DNA from: SHZL01 sp963708905
GTDB taxonomy: Bacteria; Pseudomonadota; Gammaproteobacteria; Xanthomonadales; SZUA-36
Assembly (NCBI GenBank): GCA_963708905.1
Contig: CAVPUV010000072.1
Coordinates: forward strand, 6,901 to 70,900
Direction of reading: 5' to 3'
DNA: 64,000 bases
Below the pieces are notes generated by a model. That model searched no databases and was not told the DNA's origin. It worked only from the letters and a program-made list of their open reading frames with translations. The position numbers were made by a program, and so were the translations under genes. Position 1 is the stretch's first letter. The number at the start of each line of letters is the position of its first letter. Of the stretch, positions 35,394 to 43,795 are shown in pieces.

Positions 35394-35579
35394 GACGATC
35401 CCCTTTCCTCACCGCGCCTGTACAGTTGTCAACCCAACGACAGCTGAACAATGCGCCTTCCCCTGGTTGCCAATGTACTACCTGGATTTCCAACGCGCAA
35501 TGGCTGCTCGTCTGGACTCAGGCGCGATCATCCCTGCTCTGTGCCGCCCCCTGCTGTCTGTTCTGAAACCGGGCTGCCC

Positions 35580-37184
35580 TTATTCGGCCTGATCCACGGC
35601 AATGCCGGCTTGTTCAAGGAAATCCTTCAGGCCTTGCAACTGGCAGGCAAAATTCTTCCAGTTATTGACCGAACGCTGGTGAACCTTCTCGCGCACCTGG
35701 ACCGAACTCGCGCTGGCGCTGGGGGTCTCGTTCTGCTCAAAATCAAGGCATGCCTGCTCGAATTCCAGCCCCAGTTTATCCAGCAGACTCCGTATCTGGC
35801 CCTCGGGCTCAGCCACCAGAGACTCGTACCTCACCTCGATCAGGCGATGCTGCAGAACCTTTGCCCAGTGCCGGTAAAGACGCTCATAAGCAAGGTAATA
35901 TCTGCCCACGTCCTCCAGGGTGTAGGCAAACCTGAAAAAAGACTGTTTATACATGGCGAAGCAGGCATCCATCGGGTGGCGCCGCAGGTGCACCAGGTGC
36001 GCTCGCGGAAACGCCTTGGCGATGAATCCCAGGTAGAGGAAATTGAGGGGATACTTGTCGATGAAAAACGGAAGGCCAGCCAGGCGGTACTCGACCGCGT
36101 CGAGGTAGCCGGCGGCAATCCGGCGGATGTCCTTGCGCGCCGCGGCGGCGATGATCTCCGGACTCATTTCGCTGCCACTGCGCAGGCCGCTGGCGCGCTT
36201 GATGGCGATCTGCATGAAAAACGTCTCATCGGCGCTTTCGACCCGCGAATGGCTGGCGATGATACGCTCCGTCAGGGTGGTGCCGGTGCGCGGCAACCCG
36301 ACCACGAAAATCGGTGTTTGGCTGCGGGCATCCACGGTCTTGACCGGTGCCCTGGCGGCAGTGTCCGCAGCCAGCCAGCGGCCGTCACAGACCTCGATAA
36401 CGCGGTCGATCAGCTCGATGTCCTGACCCAGGTCGTAACCGGCCGCCCGGGCCACGGCGGAGGCGGCGTCCCCGCCCCGCTGGTAGTAGCCGAACGACTC
36501 CTCCCACTCACCGAGATCCTCGAGCTCCTTGGCGATGGCGTAATACAGGAAAATATTTTTCTCCGGCGGCAAGCGTGTGTCATCGAGGATCTGCAACATC
36601 TGCTCGATGTGCGCCCGGTCCCGTGCCCGGCCCAGGCGTGAGAGTTCATAATGGTTGCGCTGATGCCCCGGGTGCCGGGCGAGCAGATCGAGATAGGCAG
36701 ACCTGGCTTCGTCGATTCGCCCCAGCAATACGGCGCAGGCCGCCAGGTTGGCCTGGAATCGTTCGATTCCCGGTTGCAGATCGTTGGCTTTGCGGTACAG
36801 CGGCCAGGCCCGGGCGTGCAGTCCCAGCCGGGTCCAGACCGTTGCGGCCATATCCAGGTAAAGCGGACTGTTCAGCAGCAAGGGTTCGCAGGAATCCAAC
36901 AGGTCACGCGCCTGGCGATGGCGCATCTGGCTCCAGTACAACTGCGCCAGCTCCACCGCCGCGTCGTAGCGACCGGAATCGAGGCGCAGGGCGCGCTCAA
37001 AATTGACGATTGCCTGTCGCGGCCTGCCGGCGGCCTGTTCCGCCAGACCGGTGAGGAACCAGCCCTCTGGGCTGAGCCGGTTCTGCTGCAGCAGCTGCCG
37101 TGCGCCGGCGGCGACGCGCGGCCAGTCACCGGCGCGGACCGCCGTGCGCGCGACGGCACTGATGCGGGCGAAGTCGTTGTTCAC
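35580..37184 (-). CDS. TPR-sulfotransferase, paralogue 2
   Basis: About 534 residues. The N-terminal half is alpha-helical TPR repeats (PEGWFLTGLAEQAAGRPRQAIVNFERALRLDSGRYDAAVELAQLY). The C-terminal half is a PAPS-dependent sulfotransferase: the 5'-phosphosulfate loop FVVGLPRTGTTLTERII, then FFIDKYPLNFLYLG and LVHLRRHPMDACFAMYKQSFF (3'-phosphate-binding Arg and Ser-region). I place the start at the GTG at 37184 (MNNDFARIS), which aligns with the MNSELSRIS start of paralogue 1; TTG 37205 and GTG 37196 are alternatives. It is the downstream member of a tandem pair. The acceptor (protein, glycan or lipid) is unknown. Confidence 0.88.
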   Translation of the reverse strand: MNNDFARISAVARTAVRAGDWPRVAAGARQLLQQNRLSPEGWFLTGLAEQAAGRPRQAIVNFERALRLDSGRYDAAVELAQLYWSQMRHRQARDLLDSCEPLLLNSPLYLDMAATVWTRLGLHARAWPLYRKANDLQPGIERFQANLAACAVLLGRIDEARSAYLDLLARHPGHQRNHYELSRLGRARDRAHIEQMLQILDDTRLPPEKNIFLYYAIAKELEDLGEWEESFGYYQRGGDAASAVARAAGYDLGQDIELIDRVIEVCDGRWLAADTAARAPVKTVDARSQTPIFVVGLPRTGTTLTERIIASHSRVESADETFFMQIAIKRASGLRSGSEMSPEIIAAAARKDIRRIAAGYLDAVEYRLAGLPFFIDKYPLNFLYLGFIAKAFPRAHLVHLRRHPMDACFAMYKQSFFRFAYTLEDVGRYYLAYERLYRHWAKVLQHRLIEVRYESLVAEPEGQIRSLLDKLGLEFEQACLDFEQNETPSASASSVQVREKVHQRSVNNWKNFACQLQGLKDFLEQAGIAVDQAE

Positions 37185-37206
37185 GGCCTGACTCACACTA
37201 GCCAAC

Positions 37207-38790
37207 TCACTCGATGCGGATACCCGCGCTTTCGAGCTGCTCCTTCAGAGGCTGTAACTGCCCGGCAAAATGTTTCCAGCGCTGCACCGAACCGCTGTGG
37301 ACCTTTTCCCGCACCTGCACGCTGCTGGCGGTGGTGCTCGGCGCGAGGTTGCGGTCGAAGTCCAGGCAGGCCTGCTCGAACGGGAGGCCAAGCCGTTCGA
37401 GCAGGCGGCGGGTCTCTCCTTCCTGGTCCGCCACCAGCGCCTCGTATTCGACCTCGACCAGGCGGTCACCGAGAACCTGCTGCCAGTGGCGGCGCAGCCG
37501 GTCATAGGCGACGTAATAGCGGCCCAGGCTGTCCAGGGAATAAGAGAACTTGTAGGCCCAGGTGAACACCTGTTTGTACATGGAAAAACAGGCATCCATC
37601 GGGTTGCGCAGCAGGTGCACGATGCGAGCTTCGGGCCAGGCCCGGGCGATGAAACCCAGATACAGAAAATTGAACGGCAGTTTGTCGATGAACATCGGCT
37701 CCGCGCCCAGGCGGTAGTCTACCGCGTCCAGGTAGCCCCTGGCGATCAGACCCATGTCCTTGTGCGCCAGGGCCGTGATCATGGCCGGGCTCATGCTCTC
37801 GACGCTGGCGACGCCGCTTTCGCGCCGCAACACCATTTGCAGAAACAGCGTTTCGCCCAGGCTGTGTACGCGGGAATGCGAAGACAAGATGCGTTCGGTC
37901 AGGGTGGTGCCGGTACGCGGCAGACCGACGATGAAGAGCGGGGTCCGGCCGGATTCGCCGCGCCGCGTGTCGTGCGAGGTATCCGTCAGCCAGGCGCTGT
38001 CGCAAACCTCGATGATACGATCGATCAGGGCAATATCTCCGGTGACATCGTAGGCGGCGACCTTGCTGACGGCATCTCCTGCCAGGCGATAGTACTCGAA
38101 CGATTCATCCCACTGCTGCAGATCCTCGAGTTCCTTGGCAATGGCGTAAAACAGCGGAATCTGGTTCTCGGCTGGCTCGCTGCTCGCGCGCAGGATTTCC
38201 TTCATCTGTTCCACGTGAGTCAAGTCCGTGGCTTTCCCCAGGCGGGACAAGTGGTAATGATTACGCCGGTGGTTCGGAAAGCGCCGCAGCAGAGCCAGGT
38301 AGAGCTCGCGGGCTTCCTCGATCTTGCCCAGGTACACGGCGCAAGCCGCCCGGTTGGCCTGAAACAGATCAGCGCCGGGCTGCAGCTCGTTGGCTTTTAC
38401 ATACAGTGGCCAGGCCTTCTGCGGCAGCCCGATTTCGGTGTAAACGGTAGCGGCCATATCGAGATAGATCGGGCTATTGAACAGGGCATCCTGGTAGCGC
38501 GCCAGCAGCGCGGCGGCATCACCATTGCGGCGCGCGCTCGAATACTGATTGGCCAGTTCGACCGCGGCATCGTAGCGGGCAGGATCCGCTGCCAGCGCCT
38601 TCTCGAAAGCCTCGATCGCCCTGAGTGGCTTTTTCTGTACTTTCCAGGACAGACCGTCGAGAAAATGCCCTTCGGCATTGCCCGGTTCACGGCGCAGGAT
38701 TTCCGTCGCGCAGGCCGCCACAATGGCCCATTCACGGGTCTCCACGGCGCGCCGGGCCGTCGTGCTGATGCGGGATAACTCACTGTTCAT
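37207..38790 (-). CDS. TPR-sulfotransferase, paralogue 1
   Basis: 527 residues with the same architecture as its downstream neighbour: TPR-type helices in the N-terminal half (NAEGHFLDGLSWKVQKKPLRAIEAFEKALAADPARYDAAVELANQY) and a sulfotransferase domain with FIVGLPRTGTTLTERIL, MFIDKLPFNFLYLGFIARAWPEARIVHLLRNPMDACFSMYKQVF. The two are clearly duplicates, similar along their whole length. The stop lies just before the first candidate start of paralogue 2, so they are cotranscribed. By eye this pair is more G+C-rich than the surrounding genes, which may mean recent acquisition. It is divergent from the methyltransferase, with element copy 4 between. Confidence 0.9.
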   Translation of the reverse strand: MNSELSRISTTARRAVETREWAIVAACATEILRREPGNAEGHFLDGLSWKVQKKPLRAIEAFEKALAADPARYDAAVELANQYSSARRNGDAAALLARYQDALFNSPIYLDMAATVYTEIGLPQKAWPLYVKANELQPGADLFQANRAACAVYLGKIEEARELYLALLRRFPNHRRNHYHLSRLGKATDLTHVEQMKEILRASSEPAENQIPLFYAIAKELEDLQQWDESFEYYRLAGDAVSKVAAYDVTGDIALIDRIIEVCDSAWLTDTSHDTRRGESGRTPLFIVGLPRTGTTLTERILSSHSRVHSLGETLFLQMVLRRESGVASVESMSPAMITALAHKDMGLIARGYLDAVDYRLGAEPMFIDKLPFNFLYLGFIARAWPEARIVHLLRNPMDACFSMYKQVFTWAYKFSYSLDSLGRYYVAYDRLRRHWQQVLGDRLVEVEYEALVADQEGETRRLLERLGLPFEQACLDFDRNLAPSTTASSVQVREKVHSGSVQRWKHFAGQLQPLKEQLESAGIRIE

Positions 38791-38825
38791 CCCGCTATTG
38801 TTAAGGAATTGCCGCTGCTATACTA

Positions 38826-38976
38826 GTGTCTGTCCATAAACGGGCATCCCAGCCCGTTATGGGATCGCGAAGCAAAAGCGTGGTTTTGCTTCGCTCTCAT
38901 TTTCAATGACTTACGTCATTGAAAATGGCGGCACTTCCATGTGCCGCGTTAGCGTGCATCCTATTCGGGATGCACG
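38826..38976 (+). repeat. Five-hairpin dispersed element, copy 4 (sulfotransferase-methyltransferase gap)
   Basis: A 151-bp copy from GTGTCTGTCC to GGATGCAC, orientation as copy 2. All five stems are intact. The fifth is the best of the four copies (GCGTGCATCC-TATTCG-GGATGCACGC), with a loop different from copy 1. It is flanked by a perfect 9-bp direct repeat gctatacta (38817-38825 and 38976-38984, the first g shared with the element end). This is the only copy between divergent genes. Confidence 0.87.
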
Positions 38977-38997
38977 CTATACTAACTTTTTTTGACC

Positions 38998-39981
38998 ATG
39001 ATCCGGATGAGCCGCGAATCCCAAATCCATTCCGCACGGACCGCGCACGGCTGGGATACCTATTGGCGTGTTACCGGGGATGTTGGTGCGTGGACGGCTG
39101 GTGGCGCCAGCCACCCGGCAATCAGGACGTTCTGGAGCAACTTTTTCCAGCCTCTGCAAGAGACCTGTGAAGCACCATCGCTGCTCGATATCGCCAGCGG
39201 CAACGGCGCCGTGGTGGAATGCGCGCTGGACATTTTCGCCGACCGCCCGCTGGACATGACCTGCGTGGACATCTCGGCCGCCGCCATCGCCAACATCCGC
39301 CAGCGTTTTCCCACGGTACACGGGCTGGTTTGCGACGCGCGTTCCATGCCGCTGGATGCGAAAAGATTCAATATCATCACCAGCCAGTTCGGTGTGGAAT
39401 ATGCCGGCATCGACGCCATCGCTGAAGCGGCCCGGCTGCTCGCGCCGGGCGGGAACATGGCCCTGTTGATCCACCACCGCGCGGGCAGCATTCACCGCGA
39501 GTGCGCCGCCAGTCTGGATGCGATCCAGCGGCTGCATGAAAGCCGTTTCATACCGCTGGCGATCGACATGTTCCAGGCCGGCTTCGCGGCGGTGCGTGGC
39601 GCGGACCGGACGCCCTATGAAGCCGCTGCCGCGCGGCTCGCGCCGGCCGTGGCCACGCTGGAACAGATCATGGCGCAGCACGGCAGGCAGGTCGCCGGCG
39701 ATACCATCGCTCGTGTGTATTCTGATGTGGCCCGGATCCATGACGATCTCCCACACTATGATCCGGACGAAATGCTGGCCTGGCTGGCGCGCATGGAAGC
39801 GGAACTCGATGACTACGCCGTGCGCATGTCCTCGATGATGGATTGCGCCGTCGACCAGCCGGAGTTCGAAAGGATCCGCAATCTATTGAACAAGCAAACC
39901 ATCGTGGAGCAGGCCGGACCACTGCTGGCCTCCGGGCAGGATTTACCCCTGGCCTGGGCGCTAGAGGCCCGCGGGCGGTGA
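38998..39981 (+). CDS. SAM-dependent methyltransferase, substrate unknown
   Basis: About 328 residues. The class I Rossmann methyltransferase core is visible: motif I LLDIASGNGAVVECAL (near residue 60), the acidic ribose-binding MTCVDISAAAIANI, VCDARSMPLDAKRFNIITSQFGVEYA and the post-core LLAPGGNMALLIHH. The C-terminal half is helical with no recognisable second domain. The start is uncertain: ATG 38998 or 39007 (MSRESQIHS), neither with a clear ribosome-binding site. Its stop overlaps the GTG of the next gene (GTGA). A small-molecule substrate is the likeliest inference. Confidence 0.82.
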   Translation: MIRMSRESQIHSARTAHGWDTYWRVTGDVGAWTAGGASHPAIRTFWSNFFQPLQETCEAPSLLDIASGNGAVVECALDIFADRPLDMTCVDISAAAIANIRQRFPTVHGLVCDARSMPLDAKRFNIITSQFGVEYAGIDAIAEAARLLAPGGNMALLIHHRAGSIHRECAASLDAIQRLHESRFIPLAIDMFQAGFAAVRGADRTPYEAAAARLAPAVATLEQIMAQHGRQVAGDTIARVYSDVARIHDDLPHYDPDEMLAWLARMEAELDDYAVRMSSMMDCAVDQPEFERIRNLLNKQTIVEQAGPLLASGQDLPLAWALEARGR

Positions 39982-40391
39982 CAGAAGACACGCCCGGTAC
40001 CGGCGGCTTGAACGATCCGGCGCTGCAGGCGTGGATCCAGCGCCAAATGAACAACGCAGTTCACGAAATGATGGAGCGTGGTCTGGTCGAAAGTCTGGTG
40101 GTCGAGGCCAAGCCGGCCTGGGTGCTGCCTTGCACGCTGCTGATCGGCAAGATTCGCCGGCAGCACCAGAGTAGTGGATTCGACTGGTTCATTTGTGGCG
40201 ACGCGCCGCTGACTTACACGCTTTCAACAGTGGCAGCAACCCCGCGGGAGGCCGCCCGGCATTTCGCCCTGCAATGGCAGCTGGATGCCGCTCGCCAGGG
40301 GGAAGCTGGAAACGAACTGGCGCGGAAGGCCGGAGCGCTGTACCAGTTGGTGGAGCAGGACGTTTTTTGGCAAAAACAGGGGTCAGAGTAA
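39978..40391 (+). CDS. DUF4826-like small protein
   Basis: 137 residues from a GTG that overlaps the methyltransferase stop. The pattern ALQAWIQRQMNNAVHEMMERGLVESLVV, then CTLLIGKIRR, DWFICGDAPLTYTL and ARHFALQWQLDAAR resembles DUF4826, a family of unknown function known from Pseudomonas, Shewanella and relatives. No signal peptide or membrane helix is present. It is likely cotranscribed with the methyltransferase. The last residues (GSE-stop) are encoded inside a large palindrome, so the native C terminus may have been altered by it. Confidence 0.7.
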   Translation: MTEDTPGTGGLNDPALQAWIQRQMNNAVHEMMERGLVESLVVEAKPAWVLPCTLLIGKIRRQHQSSGFDWFICGDAPLTYTLSTVAATPREAARHFALQWQLDAARQGEAGNELARKAGALYQLVEQDVFWQKQGSE

Positions 40392-40432
40392 AAATCCCGG
40401 GTCATTTGACCCGGGATTTTTACTCTGACCCC
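40379..40432. repeat. 26-bp-arm palindrome with GGGGTCAGAG ends
   Basis: Near-perfect palindrome: GGGGTCAGAGTAAAAATCCC continuing GGGTCA, a TT loop, and the exact complement to 40432. Its left arm contains the last codons and the TAA of the DUF4826-like gene. The GGGGTCAGAG...CTCTGACCCC end is a motif I have seen repeated between genes in many proteobacteria, where it is thought to be a REP-type palindrome mobilised by Y1 transposases; that link is from memory. Confidence 0.85.
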
Positions 40433-40435
40433 AAA

Positions 40436-40470
40436 AAGAAGGGCCGCAGATGCGGCCCTTCTTTGTTTTT
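40436..40470. terminator. Intrinsic terminator between convergent genes
   Basis: A 12-bp perfect stem AAGAAGGGCCGC-AGAT-GCGGCCCTTCTT is followed by TGTTTTT on the plus strand. On the minus strand the A-rich run before the stem becomes TTTTTGGGG, so it can work both ways. It lies between the DUF4826-like gene and the receptor stop at 40488. Confidence 0.85.
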
Positions 40471-40487
40471 CCTGAATCAACAAGCGA

Positions 40488-43400
40488 TCAGAATTTCCAT
40501 GCCGCGCGCAGGTAGTAGCCAATCCCGAACAGACGGTAGGTCGATGGATCGGTGGTGGCATTGAAGCCTATGTCCATAAACGGAGGCGCTTCGTCGGTGA
40601 TGTTGGTGACACCACCGGTGAGCGTCAGGCCCAGGCCGCCGAGTTCGTAGCTGACCACGATGTCGGAATACAGCTCGGCATGGATATCCTGGATGTAGGT
40701 ACCATCCGGCTGGTTGCCCTCACCGCAGTTGCAGAAAGTATCGGCATCGAGGCTGCTGATGTACTCGGCCAGATAGCCGATCGACAGATCACCCAGCGCC
40801 CACTGCAAGGTGAAGTTCGCCTTGTCTTCGGCATAGGCGCCGCCATCCTGCGCGGTCGGATCGGTGAAGCGGCCGTCCAGCCGCTGTTCCTCGGCGCCCG
40901 CGAACGGGGTCTTGGTACGCTTGATCAGATGCGACCACAGTACCGTGGCTTGCCACAGACCGATGCTCGAGCTGTAGTCCCAGCGTATCTCGGTGTCGAC
41001 ACCCTCGGCGCCCTGGGTGGCTACGTTCAGCGGGCCGTCGATGATCTGCGCGATGCCGAAGTCCGCCGGGCGGCGCGTGACCAGAGCGCAGGACGCTTCG
41101 TTCAGATTGATATAGCAGTCGTCGAGGATGAACTGCACACCCAACGAACTGATGGCGTCATCGACATCGATCTTCCAGTAGTCGACCGTGGCGGTGAAGC
41201 TGTGTTCACCAATGCTGGGCGTCCACACCACTCCGGCGGTGATGGTGTCGCCGGTTTCGGGCTGGAGGAAGGGGTTGCCGCCGACTTTGCTCAGCGCCTG
41301 ATTTTCGTCGGCGGGCGAGGTCTGGCCATTACATCCCGCCGCGATCGGTCCAGTGGTCGGATTACAAGGATCAGCGAAGGTCGGGAAGCTGTCCTGCAAA
41401 CCGGCAAACAGGTCGCTGATGGTGGGCGCGCGGAAGATGGTGCCGGCCGTGCCTCTGAGCTTCAGATCCTCTACGACCTGCAATTCCACGCCGAGCTGCC
41501 AGGTTTCATCGCCCTTGAACGCGTCCCAGTCGTCGTAGCGCAGACCACCCTTGAGGGTGACCGCCTGCGAGCCATTATCATACACCGGCGCCAGCACCTC
41601 GAGGAACACGCCGTTGTTGATCAGGTCGCCGTTGGTCGGGGTACTGGCGTTGCCGGTCACGGCGTTGGCGGATTTGCCGGAATCGGGCGTGAAGCGGAAC
41701 TCCTGCTTCCAGTAGGCCCAACCCGCGGCCCAGCCCAGTTCACCGCCCGGCAATTCGAACAGCGAACCACTGGCGCTGGCGCCCACGCTGGTGTTCCTGG
41801 TTGAATATGAATCATTCAGCGTGAAGCTGATGTAATCGAACATCTCCTGCGTGACGGTACCCACAACGGGCTCACCGGTCTCACGCACGACTTCACCGCC
41901 GCCCACCAGGTTCAGCGGCACGCACCCTGGGATCACCGACGACGGATCGTTGATGTCAGTAACGCACTCGGGCACGCCGTCACCATCCACATCGTCCGAG
42001 GGGCCGAGCGCCTGCGCCAGGAGCGCGCCGCTGTATTGACCGAAATCCTGGTCCGAGCGGCTGCGCGTACCATAGTTGACATAGACATTCCAGTCCACGT
42101 CCTGGAGTTTGCCTTCCAGACCCGCCACGAATTGCCACTGCTGGATTTCCTGGGTGAAACGGCGCGGTTGTTCGAACATGCGCCGACGGACAGTGGTGGC
42201 CCCGGCACCCAACGGCAGGTCGTCGAAACCGGAGACGGCAGGATCGTTGGACGCGTTGAAGTTCTGGACCGCCTGGCGCAAATAGAAGTTGTCGCCAGAA
42301 ATACCGGTACTACTCGGGTTAGTCGGATCCACGAGGAAACACGGGTCGCCGTTGTCGCAGAACAGCGGTGTCGGCGCCAGTTCCTGGGCCGACTTACGGT
42401 AATTGCCGCGGAATTCCGCGTTGAAGCGCACGTTGTCGGTAACCTCGAAATGCCCCTCGCTGAAAATGTTGTAGCGCTGGTAGGGCGTTTGCAGGTAATT
42501 GACCGGCGCGTAATTGTAGTTGCGCCCGTCGTGCACTATCGGGGTACCCGCCAGATTGGGCCCCGCCTGGGGAGTGCCGATCAGCAGCAACGGCCACGGC
42601 ACCGGGTCGCCTTCGTCGTCCAGCACCGGCTGGCCGTTGAGTGTGCGGTTCCCGGGGATCCGGAACCGCCCTTCCGGGATCGACGAGGAGCCAGCCCGGT
42701 AACAGCCACCCGAGGGGGTGCCGTCGTACGGCGCAGCGACCTGCCGTTCGCAGCCCTCCGGGTAGATGTAGAAGGAATCCTGCATGAAGGCCCACGGCAC
42801 GTCAGCCTGGAAGGCTTCATCCTGATCGATATATTCCGCGCCAAACACGAAATTGCCGCGGTCGAACTCGGTGCCGGCAATCACGCCGAAGGAGTTTTGC
42901 TTGCCGGCGCTGTCAAACCAGTCCGCCGTTTGCGCGGAAAATTCCACGCCCTCGAAATCGCGCCGGGTGATGATGTTCACCACGCCGGCCACGGCGTCGG
43001 CGCCATACACGGCCGAGGAGCCATCCTTGAGGACTTCGATGCGGTCAACCATGATGGACGGGATGGTCTGGAAATCGCCGCTGTCGACGATGCGCTGGCC
43101 GTTGACCAGGGTCAGGGTGCGGTCAGTACCCAAGCCACGCAAGTCGATCAGCACCGAACCGTTGCCACCATTGTTGGTGGTGGTGCCGATCGGTGAGCCG
43201 GACATGGACGGCATGCGCTGCAGAAAGTCGCCGACGTCGAGCATGCCGGTGAGCTGCATATCCGCCCGGTCGAGTACCGTCACCGGGCTGGCGCTGTCGA
43301 TGTCCGCGCGTTTGATGCGCGATCCGGTAACCACGGTTTCTTCAATCTCCAGCCGTGGCAGCTCGGTTTTATCTGAATCGCTGGCCGCGTCCTGCGCGAA

Positions 43401-43496
43401 CGCATTGGGCGTAAACGCAATGGCCAGCGCACCCGCACCCGCGCTCACATTCAATGCCAGGCGAATGGCTGATTGTAATTTCCTGTTGATAGACAT
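40488..43496 (-). CDS. TonB-dependent outer-membrane receptor
   Basis: 1002 residues from the ATG at 43496 (AAGGAG 5 nt upstream). A signal peptide ends near NAFAQDA. A possible TonB box (EIEETVVTG) leads into the plug domain (SRIKRADIDSASPVTVLDRADM, LIDLRGLGTDRTLTLVNGQRI, VDRIEVLKDGSSAVYGADAVAGVVNIITR). A large barrel follows, ending with the aromatic FGIGYYLRAAWKF. Numerous extracellular loop cysteine pairs (FCDNGDPCF, DPCNPTTGPIAAGC, CYINLNEASC, FCNCGEG) indicate disulfide-braced loops. It belongs with the large receptors of xanthomonads and alteromonads, often for oligosaccharides, peptides or iron complexes; the substrate cannot be told. No transporter or hydrolase genes are adjacent. 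Confidence 0.93.
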   Translation of the reverse strand: MSINRKLQSAIRLALNVSAGAGALAIAFTPNAFAQDAASDSDKTELPRLEIEETVVTGSRIKRADIDSASPVTVLDRADMQLTGMLDVGDFLQRMPSMSGSPIGTTTNNGGNGSVLIDLRGLGTDRTLTLVNGQRIVDSGDFQTIPSIMVDRIEVLKDGSSAVYGADAVAGVVNIITRRDFEGVEFSAQTADWFDSAGKQNSFGVIAGTEFDRGNFVFGAEYIDQDEAFQADVPWAFMQDSFYIYPEGCERQVAAPYDGTPSGGCYRAGSSSIPEGRFRIPGNRTLNGQPVLDDEGDPVPWPLLLIGTPQAGPNLAGTPIVHDGRNYNYAPVNYLQTPYQRYNIFSEGHFEVTDNVRFNAEFRGNYRKSAQELAPTPLFCDNGDPCFLVDPTNPSSTGISGDNFYLRQAVQNFNASNDPAVSGFDDLPLGAGATTVRRRMFEQPRRFTQEIQQWQFVAGLEGKLQDVDWNVYVNYGTRSRSDQDFGQYSGALLAQALGPSDDVDGDGVPECVTDINDPSSVIPGCVPLNLVGGGEVVRETGEPVVGTVTQEMFDYISFTLNDSYSTRNTSVGASASGSLFELPGGELGWAAGWAYWKQEFRFTPDSGKSANAVTGNASTPTNGDLINNGVFLEVLAPVYDNGSQAVTLKGGLRYDDWDAFKGDETWQLGVELQVVEDLKLRGTAGTIFRAPTISDLFAGLQDSFPTFADPCNPTTGPIAAGCNGQTSPADENQALSKVGGNPFLQPETGDTITAGVVWTPSIGEHSFTATVDYWKIDVDDAISSLGVQFILDDCYINLNEASCALVTRRPADFGIAQIIDGPLNVATQGAEGVDTEIRWDYSSSIGLWQATVLWSHLIKRTKTPFAGAEEQRLDGRFTDPTAQDGGAYAEDKANFTLQWALGDLSIGYLAEYISSLDADTFCNCGEGNQPDGTYIQDIHAELYSDIVVSYELGGLGLTLTGGVTNITDEAPPFMDIGFNATTDPSTYRLFGIGYYLRAAWKF

Positions 43497-43752
43497 GAAT
43501 TCTCCTTCATGCAGTGTCATGTGATTAGTCGTCGAACTGGTGTTCAGGCATCCGAATCAAGCATGCGCCCGATCCACTTCCGTCCCATCGATCAGAACAC
43601 CCCGAATAAAAAATTAAATTTTTATTATTTACTGCTTCGTCTGCTGGCAACTTCATTGCTACGGGCCATAAGCACCGGCACAGGTAAAAGCAGCAAGCGT
43701 CTCCGAACTGGCGAGATAGTATCACCATTCGGAACCGTTTGGGAAGGATTTA

Positions 43753-43780
43753 TTAACGCGCAATTAACGCGCAATTAACG
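43753..43780. promoter_or_regulatory. 11-bp tandem repeats upstream of the receptor (candidate operator)
   Basis: TTAACGCGCAA occurs at 43753-43763 and 43764-43774 and partially (TTAACG) at 43775-43780. The 11-bp period is close to one DNA turn, which would put sites on one helix face. It sits about 260 bp upstream of the receptor ATG and just after the DUF4097 stop. The rest of the 299-bp gap (43497-43795) holds no gene I can see; a TACTAT-like -10 about 215 bp upstream of the ATG is possible but unproven. Confidence 0.4.
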
Positions 43781-43795
43781 GGGTTTCCCGGCGAA

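Noticed and set aside
37207..38790. Long plus-strand ORF (502 codons) opposite the sulfotransferase
   Set aside because: It is the usual antisense shadow of a G+C-rich gene; all motifs are on the minus strand.
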